A DNA stretch of 64,000 bases from Planococcus citri (taxonomy: Eukaryota > Arthropoda > Insecta > Hemiptera > Pseudococcidae): assembly GCF_950023065.1 (NCBI RefSeq), contig NC_088681.1:58066836-58130835 (forward strand), given 5' to 3'. How positions within the stretch are numbered: position 1 is the first letter of the stretch; every line of letters starts with the position of its first letter. Under the pieces are notes generated by a model, which saw nothing but the letters and a program-made list of their open reading frames with translations, had not been told where the DNA came from and searched no databases. Of this stretch, positions 56,215 to 64,000 are shown piece after piece. The translations under genes and the position numbers were made by a program.

Positions 56215-57065
56215 TGAATCGAATCGAATTGAATCATTCATAACCGATTGGCGATTGAATAAATTGAATAATTATTGGTGAATCATTTGCGAACAAATCG
56301 ATTCATTTACTTAAGTTTTGGTGAATCATTCACGAACGAATTAATTCGTATGAGTGACTCGTTCGCGAACGAAACGATTCCTTTACCTAATTTCTGACGA
56401 ATCATTCACGAACGAATTGATTAATTTTTAGTGAATCATTCGCGAACGAATTGATTTGTATAAGTGACTCGTTTGCGAGCGAATCGATTCATTTACTTGA
56501 TTTTTGGTGAATTATTCGCGAACGAATTGATTCGTATTAGTGACTCATTCGCGAACGAAACGATTCATTTACCTAATTTTTGGCGAATCATTCACAAACG
56601 AATTGATTCGTATAAGTGACTCGTTCGCGAACGAAACGATTCATTTACTCAATTTTTGGCGAATCATTCACGAACGAATTGATTAATTTTTAGTGAATCA
56701 TTCGCGAACAAATTGAATAATTTTTAGTGAATTATTCGCGAACGAATTGATTCGTATAAGTGACTCGTTCGCGAACGAATCGGTTCATTTACTTGATTTT
56801 TGGTGAATCATTCACGAACGAATTGAATAATTTTTGTAGTGAATCGTTCACGAACAAACTGAATAATTTTTAGCGAATCATTCGCGAACGAATTGAATTA
56901 TTTTCGGTGAATCATTCGCGAACGAATTGCTTCATAAATTGAAGAATTGATCAATTCGTTCGCGAATGGTTCTTTCAAAAAATTAATCAATTCGTTCAAA
57001 AATGAATTAATTCTCTCATGAACGATTCACCGAAAATTGAATCAATTTATACGTAAACAATTCGC
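56215..57065. repeat. TTCGCGAACGAA minisatellite
   Basis: Dense array of TGAATCATTCGCGAACGAAT and TGACTCGTTCGCGAACGAA units in steps of about 35-40 bp and higher-order steps of about 75-110 bp. The core ATTCGTTCGCGAACGAAT is a palindrome, and from about 56940 on the units appear in inverted orientation. TCGCGA is rare in the rest of this AT-rich window. Confidence 0.85.
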
Positions 57066-57231
57066 TTAAATCCACTTGTTATGTATGGTGAAGGCTTTGT
57101 GAGATTTCAAGTTTCATCGAAATCGGTTCAGCTGTTTGTAGGTAGGCTAATGAGTTTTAAAAAATTTTGAAAAAAAATGTTGTCGCTCGATAAACTTGGA
57201 AGTTTTGAGCTTTTGGCACTCGATGACGATG

Positions 57232-59263
57232 CAGGCCCGTAGCCAGAATCTGGCTGTAGCTGGGGCGAAGGAAATATCAGCTGGGGCAGCACTTTTTGAG
57301 GCTCGAACATCTGTGAAACATCCCCCCCCCCTTTAACCCCCCTCAACCATCCGTTATTCCAAAACAATTTTTAAAAAAAATGAACAGAATGAGTTTGTAT
57401 ATTTCAGAAAAAGATTATACATAATGCGTGATGCTGGTGTTGAGTCTAATACAGCTGTAATCTGCGCGATTTACTGTGAAACTCTTGTAATAATTCTTTG
57501 GCTGTGACTGTTTCTGTTTAAATTTTGTCATGAGGTAAAATAGTCAAATTTGACTCGCGTCCAAACAACATTAAAAAAATATATTATTCAAATTTTTAAA
57601 GAAATGTTAAGACAAAAAACGCTCTTTTCACCTGAAAAAACTTAATTTATTTTCTCGAAACAAACTTTTGCCCTCACTCAGGGTTCGTACTTGGTCACTT
57701 TTCAATAAACTAAGTTACTAAATTGGGTTACTTTTTCGATAAGTACCTAGCTTTGGTTTTCCAAATTATTATTATTTTTTTTTAATTTCAAAAATTCAAT
57801 TTTTGCATTTAACTTGATGAGAAAAAAATGCTAGTACTTGATATCCATAAGTGAATAATTTGAGAAAGTTGACCTACTTATACATACACTTTTATCGCCA
57901 AAAATAGCTCAAAATCTCACTTTTTGTCAACATTTCCAAAAATATCCTCGTTTCTTGCCAAAAATTGTTACTTTTTGGTAAAAAAAATTCAAGAAATATC
58001 CATTTCCCTTTCAAAAAATTACCAAATAATTCCGCTTTTTTGTTTGAAAAAAATGTCAATGACCGAAATGTCTCCCATTTTCAACAGAAGGTTGCGAAAA
58101 AAATAGTGGTTTTCCTCAAAAATAGTCCATCTTGCTTTTTGCTAAGATTGTCAAAATTCTCGGTTTTTCGCAAAAAATTATAAAAATTTTCATTCTTTCT
58201 TAAAAATTGTCCATAGGTCTTCCCTATTGCTGAAAATTTTAGCTTTTTGGTAGTGTAAAAGTCTCAATTTTTTATGTAAAATTGCCATAAATTGCACAAA
58301 GTGAAAGTCTCACTTTTCGAAAAAAATTGCAAAAAAATGTAAGGTGCACCGGGGCAAGTCAGAATGATTTTTTGCAATTTGAACTTTGACCAGTTGTTAC
58401 TCTCCTTCTAATGAACCAATATGGATCAAATTTATTATGTAGGTTCCCATAACGGTTCTTAACCTATGGTGAAAATTTGAGCGCGATTGACTCAGTAGAT
58501 TTCGCTCAGTGGAATAAAATATAAACTTTTTCGACTTTTCCCAATTGGGGGAAGTCAGAACAGGCTAAACTTTGCAGAGGCGTAGATCACAAACGGAGCG
58601 TCCTAGAAAAATTGCCTGTTAACAAAATTGTAGAGAATTTAATTCTCTTTGAGACCACTCTCATCAGATTTTCACTAGGACGCACGGTTCGTCCGCTATA
58701 TGCGAAAAACTAAGAAATAGAAAGTTTGTATTTTAGAACAAATTCAAAACAAGTTCAAAACAACAACAAAATACAATTGAACCAAAGACATCTAAAATGA
58801 AACTGAATCGCGAAAATTTTTATGCCGTGATGAAGTAGGTGTAGTACCCTCAAGTCACCTTTAGTGGCACTTCACCAGATATAAACCTCTAGGTGCTAGA
58901 GCAAGTTTTCTAACTTACCCCGAATTCCAACTTCCCCCGGTGCACCTTACTGGATTTCTAATCCTCACAAATTACTAATTTTTACTCAAATTACATATCA
59001 AATTTTTGATTTAAAATTTAGTGAACGCATCGAGCGAGCCATCGAGCTATCAAATGCAATTCATGCTAGTGTAGCCATTTCATGAACGTAACCATAATTT
59101 TACATTGTTGAGTTTTTGGTTTTTGGCACTTTCTGATTTTTTTTCTGATTTTGCTGGTGGGGCAAACGTGTTTTTTTTTTTTTTTTGATTTTGCTACCTG
59201 GGGCAAACAGCCTTTCTAGCCGGGGCATTGCCCCGGCTGCCCCTACGCTGGCTACGGGCCTGC
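57232..59263. mobile_element. 2.03-kb hAT-like TIR element, non-autonomous
   Basis: TIR CAGGCCCGTAGCCAG at 57232-57246, with its exact inverse at 59248-59262. TGACGATG lies at 57224-57231 and 59264-59271, an 8-bp target duplication with one extra C at the right junction. CAG-start TIRs plus 8 bp are typical of hAT. GGGGC-rich subterminal sequence lies at both ends. The interior has a GGCAAAAA-type repeat (57890-58330) and a nested element; no transposase was seen. Confidence 0.88.
58342..58947. mobile_element. 606-bp TIR element nested in the hAT-like element
   Basis: Ends AGGTGCACCGGGGCAAGTCA and, inverted, AGGTGCACCGGGGGAAGTTG (about 23 bp with three mismatches). TA lies on both sides (58340-58341 and 58948-58949), so probably Tc1/mariner-like. 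A further GGGGGAAGTCAGAACAG lies inside. No coding capacity. Confidence 0.88.
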
Positions 59264-59271
59264 TGACGATG

Positions 59272-60020
59272 TCGAAATATCCGGCTGGCAGCCTAGTTGT
59301 GAAATTTCAAATTCATCAGAATCGGTTCAGCTGTTCCTGAGAAATTTAATTTTATTTAATGAATTTTGTGCAAAGTCATCCCATGAAAATGTCCAAAACC
59401 TCAATTTTGTTTTTAATTATGCTCGAAAGCTGCAAAGTTTTGGATCATATGGTGATTGTGTTCCCTCGTAGGAACGGTGATGGGCTTGTGAGATTTCAAG
59501 TTTCATAAAAATTGGTTCAGTCGTTCATCAGCGTTATCATTTAAAAGTGAAATTAGCTCGTGCAATTGTGCTTAATGCAATTTTAGAGTCAAATCAAGAT
59601 ATTAACGAAGAGTTTTATGGATTTTTAGTGTGCGTAGCACACTATTGGTTTCGCTTTGAGAAATGAAATTTTATTGGAACTGAATGTTCTCTTAAGCTAT
59701 CCAACCGTTTTTTGTACCTATTGGACACCATTTGAGAATCATTAAGGCGGAGGGAATAGATTAATTTTCATTCAATTCGGATGGGTAATTGCTGAGTAAT
59801 TGCAATTTTAGTTCATTATTTTAATGCATTAAATCCTAAAAAAGGGAAAAGGGGACTTGAAGAACACCTGCCGCTCATTGTACCCTGCTATACCCCCAGT
59901 CTATTCCATCACCAGCTGTGTTTCATTGTACCCTGTTACACCCCCAGTCTGTTAGCTGTAAATTCCAAGTGGGCGTGGTTTGGTGAGGCGTTTACCAAAC
60001 AAATATATTATTTTAATGCC
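59272..60020. other. No gene recognised
   Basis: A repeated pair of phrases, GAGATTTCAAGTTTCAT followed by AATCGGTTCAGC or AATTGGTTCAG, occurs at 57100-57130, 59300-59330 and 59490-59520. TAGTGTGCGTAGCACACTAT near 59627 is a perfect small palindrome at the edge of a repeat shared with 54060-54120. Confidence 0.45.
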
Positions 60021-60021
60021 C

Positions 60022-60104
60022 TTACCCTCGTAGCAAAGTTGTGGCTGAGTGGTTAGGGCATGTAGGTAGGAATAGGAAATTTAGGGACCCAGGTTCGAAT
60101 CCCC
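60022..60104 (+). other. tRNA-Ser/Leu-like sequence (pseudogene or SINE head)
   Basis: A-box region GTGGCTGAGTGGTTAGGGCA (60041-60060), as in tRNA-Ser or tRNA-Leu, and a perfect B box GGTTCGAATCC (60092-60102). CTTACCCTCG upstream and GTGAGGTAAG downstream could pair only partly. The arm structure is too poor for a working tRNA. No SINE tail was defined. Confidence 0.45.
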
Positions 60105-60589
60105 GTGAGGTAAGTAGGTAGGTGACGGATTTTTCGTAGGAAAATTGGATAGGTAAATGCTTTGGTAGTACATGGTAATGGGGCAAAAATAATGCTGAAA
60201 CTGAGTTATGAATTATGATATCATTTGCTAACTAAAAATTCATTTCATTAATTTTTTGTCTACCTATAACCATAAGTATAAAGTAAGAATTACTTGACAT
60301 GAATAATTTTCAACTTTTTACTTATAATTTAAAAATTACTTCAAAATGAGAAATTAAACTAATTTTTGTACAATTGAAACATGTAATTTTTATTATCATG
60401 ATTTAGTAAAAATTATTAAAACAAAATGATTTTTACTATTGGTACCTATAGCAAAATTTATTAAAATGATAAGTTTTACCATACGATTACAGTAAAAATT
60501 ATTGAATGGGATCTGGTACTTAATTGTGAGTATTTAGTTAAATTTTTTTGTAAAAATTACCCATATTTTTTTCGTGTAATAGGCAATGC

Positions 60590-61275
60590 AAATTCTTAAC
60601 ATAGGTATTTTATAAGATTTAATTCTTAATTTAGAATAAAAAGCAAGTTCTGAAAATTGGTTTGAAAATTTATAAATTTGAAGACAATGGAAATTCTAAA
60701 AAAAATAATATGAAAATTTGTATATTTAGAGACGCTGAGAATTCCAAAAATTGATTAAAAGTTCTGTAAGTTGCAGATAATGTGAACTTGAAAATTATAT
60801 GAAATAAGTATTGTAATATTTATGAAGAAGATGAGAATTCTGAAAAATTGGAGGCAATGTGAATTCCAAAAATTGAGTAAACGTTTTACAATTTGTGGAC
60901 AATATGAACTTGAAAATTGAATTTGAAATTTTTTAATTTAAAGACAATAAGAATTCTGAAAAATTATTCAAAATTTGACTATTTAGAGGCAATGTGAATT
61001 CTAAAAATTGATTGCAAATTTCCTAACTCAGCAGCAATGCAAAATTCTGAAAATTTATTGAAAACTTTATGAAATTGTAGCGATGGGGAATTCGGGAAAT
61101 CGATTTGAAATTTTATAAATTTTAAAACAATGCAAACTATGAAAAACAACTAGAAATTTCTTAATTTAGAAGCAATACAAGCTTATAAATTATTCTGAAA
61201 TACCTATTGTAATTTGGAAAATATGAAAACACTGAAAAACAATTATTATTTTGAAGCAGTGAGAGTTTCAAAAAT
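60590..61275. repeat. Degenerate minisatellite, GACAATG-GAATTC-GAAAATTG
   Basis: Units of about 50-65 bp with AATTTAGAGACAATG, AATTCTGAAAATTG and AAATTTTATAAATTT in the same order, heavily diverged. No coding signal. Confidence 0.7.
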
Positions 61276-61429
61276 TCTCATCACTGTGACATGGTTGATT
61301 CACTTATGCACTACCTAGATGTAATAACGGTTATAGCTGTAGAAAAGGCAGCTAGCTACGCACACTTTGCAGCTAAGCTTTGCTTAGCTGTCTAGTTTTT
61401 TTCTAATTTCAATAATGCACGTATATAAA

Positions 61430-62690
61430 TACACTAAACATGAATCCAGAGCCTCGATCGAGTTCTCTCCCTTCTCTATCTCCTTTGAAAAACATATTCT
61501 CCAATTCTATGTAGCACCTTGAGTTTTTTTTTTCTTTTGTGAAACAGTAACTTTTTAAGACATCGTTTCACTTATTTGTTTTTATGAAATCTGAATAGGT
61601 ATTTGTTTATTTATAAAATGAGACGTGGTAGAGAATCTTATAACTTCTCGAACAACTTCTAAAAAGTAAGTCTTGGGGAAATAAAGTTCGTACAGAAATC
61701 TGTTTATCATCTCGAATGTATTTATTTGATACCTCTTAAATTACATAATACATAATATACAAGTGCCTTGCTACAGTCTAGGTACATATTTTAAATCGAA
61801 TGATGCAGCGTAACATAATTATGATAATAAATGATAAATTTTATTATGGCTTGCAGTCAGGCAGTATTTTGATTTTTATCTGAAATTCAATATAGTTAAA
61901 ATTAGATTTATACGTACGTCTATGACTAGGAATAATCAAAAGCTGAGGGAACAATTTTCAATTTCCAAGTTATTCAATATTTTTCTAATTGTTTATACAT
62001 CAAATATCATAACATGATTGTATAGCATAATATGTACCTAACATTTTTTTGAAGTACTTAAGTACCTGTATGAAAGATTTTACTCACTTCTGTATAACTC
62101 CATGAGATACAAGGACCTTTATCACAATATTAAAAACAAATTGCATCATGTCTCCTGCGATAGGAATAGGTTTTAGAAGGAAGAGTGCGATCTTCAAAAA
62201 CATCTCAGTAATTTTGTCGAGTCGTTTCTTCAAGTCGTCAATGAAGTCGGAGAATGGTCCATCAGCTTCAGCGATACTGACAAATGCAGCGCTCAAGGCG
62301 ACAATAAAAAGAAGAACTTTCAAATTAAGCATTTTGAAGAGTAAATTTTACCGTAACGTTCGTCTACTGGACTAAAATACCTACGCTTTAAAATGAACTA
62401 TAAAACAAAAATTTCCTTCTATAAACTTTGCCATGTTTCCTGATACCACATCGAGTTACCATTTTCGAACAGCAAGAAACCCTTCTCAAAACGATAAGAT
62501 ATCATATTTTTTTGCTACGAGTATTCGTGATAAAACTCGGTTGTAAGTAAGCTTTTCTTGGCACTCTTTTTCTATGTATTTGACTCCAACCTTCTGTAAG
62601 ATTTTTTGAAAAAATGTACCAATAAAATTTTCAATATCGTTAAAAAACTGGAAATCGTGTACAAAAGGGTGAAAAGGACTGACAGCAGGG
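61430..62690. repeat. Segmental duplicate carrying family B copy 2
   Basis: Partner of 54520-55990 (see there). The intron region, coding exon, promoter and upstream AAAAGGACTGA phrase are all recognisable. Coding divergence is clearly higher than that of promoter and intron. Confidence 0.8.
62084..62332 (-). CDS. Small secreted peptide, family B copy 2
   Basis: Up to 82 residues as read without splicing. Signal peptide MLNLKVLLFIVALSAAFVSI, cleavage likely after AEA, nearly the same as copy 1. Mature part DGPFSDFIDDLKKRLDKITE then MFLKIALFLLKPIPIAGDMM: much more charged than copy 1, with an amphipathic DDLKKRLDKI helix and a shared PxAGxxxQFV segment. The donor GTGAGT (62087 downward) falls before the in-frame stop, so the last codon and stop shown here belong to the presumed intron. 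If spliced to the nearest acceptor (TGTACCTAG at 61778), the protein would end a couple of residues later. TATA-like TTATAG boxes lie upstream. Function unknown. Confidence 0.62.
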   Translation of the reverse strand: MLNLKVLLFIVALSAAFVSIAEADGPFSDFIDDLKKRLDKITEMFLKIALFLLKPIPIAGDMMQFVFNIVIKVLVSHGVIQK

Positions 62691-63100
62691 GAGAAATATA
62701 GGTTCTCAAAATCGAAATTTTTTTCACTCTAGCCCCTATCTATAATATATTAAGATAACTCGAAGTTCTCCGATAGTACACGGTTTTTTATTGAGAGTTG
62801 TAGATTCTATCGTTTAAATGTTTTTTGGTCATTTTTATTTTGTTTAAAAAGATTCTGTTTCTAAGTATTTTTTCTATTTCCGGAAAAAAATCTGTGGAAT
62901 GGAAAGGGGAAGAATGTTACTATGAGTACTTTTCAAAAGTACTTGTATGAAATCCTAAAACCAGACACTTTATACTACATGTCACATGACCCGAAAATTG
63001 ATTGAAAAAACTAACGTAGTACAATTTTTTTCCAGCAACAATCATGTAAAAAACGAGCAGTCGCGAGTCTTTTTTTTCTTCCAAATCCTTGGGAACTGTT
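62691..63100. other. No gene recognised
   Basis: AT-rich spacer between the family B duplicate and the right-edge TIR element. Confidence 0.4.
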
Positions 63101-63105
63101 TGTTT

Positions 63106-63957
63106 CGCCGCGGACGTTTCGCCGCCGCCGAAAAAAGGTCATTTTTGAAAAAGCGTTCATTTCGCCGCCACAGTGGAACATTACGGAATGATAAAAAATG
63201 AAATCACGTTAGATAAAATTATAAGTATGTAATTAGAAAATTATTCACATTTATGACATTCGGGGTTGAGCCCCCAAACGATTTTTTTTCAGGTTCTGGG
63301 TTTCGGAGCTTGGGCTTTCAATCAAAAATTTATTAGGTCTTGGGCTTGGATTGGGGCCCAGGAAACTTTGGGTTTGGATTTTAGGGCTCAGTGTCCAGGG
63401 CTTGAATGAAGTGTTCAGGGCTATTCCGGGGGTTTTCAGGGCTAGAAATTGAGGGGTTTCTTGGAAAAGGGGCCTTAGTCTTTTTTTTAAATTATTATTT
63501 ACAATTTTGAATGTATGAAAAATTATTTTTTATATTAATTTCACCATATTCAGTGATACATATATTGAACTTTCTTCCACGAGAAAAAAACGTAAAACGA
63601 ATTGGAAAATGTTAGCTTGTAATAAAATTTTGCAAGTCCATTTGAACTTATGTAAATCAGTGAAAAAAAATAAAAAATTGACCAAGGCCCCTTTTCCATG
63701 GAACCCCTTAATTTCAAGCCCTGAAAAGCCCCGGAAAGCTCTGAACACTTCATTCAAGCCCTGGACCCTGAAAGACCTGGACTACTGCCTTCATCACAGA
63801 ACATCTCTCATTCAGCACGGGGATTCAGTTCATTTCATGTATGAACAGCTGTGTATTTTGTAATACATCACCGTGGCGGCGAAATGAACGCTTTTTCAAA
63901 AATCACCTTTTTTCGGCGGTGGCGAAACGTCCGCGGCGAAACGTCCGCGGCGAAACA
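63106..63957. mobile_element. About 0.85-kb GTTTCGCCGC foldback element
   Basis: Inverted ends: GTTTCGCCGCGGACGTTTCG with GAAAAAAGG and GCGTTCATTTCGCCGCCAC at 63101-63174, and their reverse complement at 63871-63956, where the CGTCCGCGGCGAAA unit is present twice. Inside is a second inverted pair: GTGTCCAGGGCTTGAATGAA and GGGGCCTT at 63390-63477 against AAGGCCCC and TTCATTCAAGCCCTGGACC at 63684-63770. GC-rich ends contrast sharply with the AT-rich surroundings. No transposase and no certain target duplication. Confidence 0.75.
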
Positions 63958-64000
63958 AATGGTACCCCAAATCCTTTTCAATTTTTCAAATTTTTTTTAG

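Noticed and set aside
56215..57065. CRISPR-like array
   Set aside because: Units are contiguous and mutually similar, without unique spacers or cas genes, in an animal-type genome; it is a minisatellite.
60022..60104. Functional tRNA gene
   Set aside because: Boxes A and B are good but the T stem and acceptor stem do not pair.

Overview
This window is nuclear DNA of an animal, most likely an arthropod. It is AT-rich and has no operons. It carries non-LTR and LTR retrotransposons, many short elements with terminal inverted repeats (TIRs), GT-AG splice signals, TATA boxes about 100 bp upstream of small genes, and AATAAA poly(A) signals. Frequent GTAGGTACCTAC-type microsatellites and the expanded families of tiny secreted peptides fit a sap-feeding hemipteran such as a scale insect or mealybug, but that guess rests on style rather than a marker gene. 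No conserved housekeeping gene was recognised.

Layout. 1-10.7 kb: arrays of 123/164-bp repeats built around a GGAGGCTCC core. Two identical 569-bp arms of these repeats (886-1454 and 9394-9962) face each other across about 7.9 kb. 10.7-17.5 kb: mostly featureless. It holds a 5'-truncated Jockey-like LINE on the minus strand (12.55-14.65 kb), split by a 685-bp TIR element, and one hydrophilic minus-strand ORF at 16.2 kb. 17.5-19.6 and 28.0-30.0 kb: two blocks of a GATC-saturated degenerate satellite, each interrupted by a later insertion. 22.8-27.6 kb: a Ty3/gypsy LTR retrotransposon with identical LTRs, a 5-bp target duplication, a tRNA-Ser-type primer site, gag, protease, RT, RNase H and integrase. 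Its reading frame is broken by one frameshift and one stop, and a 204-bp MITE sits in the 5' LTR.

31.9-62.4 kb is the most interesting part. It is a same-strand cluster of at least nine small genes, seven of family A and two of family B. Each encodes about 70-82 residues, made of a signal peptide and a very hydrophobic mature part. All are on the minus strand. In each, a GTAAGT/GTGAGT/GTAAGC splice donor lies within about a dozen bases of the stop codon, so the rest of the mRNA would be a spliced 3' exon. Two terminal exons with poly(A) signals are visible for family A (33.2 and 41.7 kb) and one for family B (54.8-55.0 kb). Family A upstream regions share a TATAAAAACYG core and a 20-bp block about 180 bp from the ATG. 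One copy is cut off from its promoter by a 3.15-kb TIR element carrying a tRNA-Gly-like sequence, one is an orphan 5' remnant, and two neighbours are identical tandem duplicates. Function is unknown. By analogy, secreted salivary effectors, bacteriocyte peptides or membrane-active defence peptides are candidates, but the sequence alone does not decide.

The rest (46-64 kb) holds further TIR elements (Harbinger-like with TTA, hAT-like with an 8-bp duplication, Tc1/mariner-like with TA), a TTCGCGAA minisatellite, a second tRNA-like sequence and a GTTTCGCCGC foldback element at the right edge.
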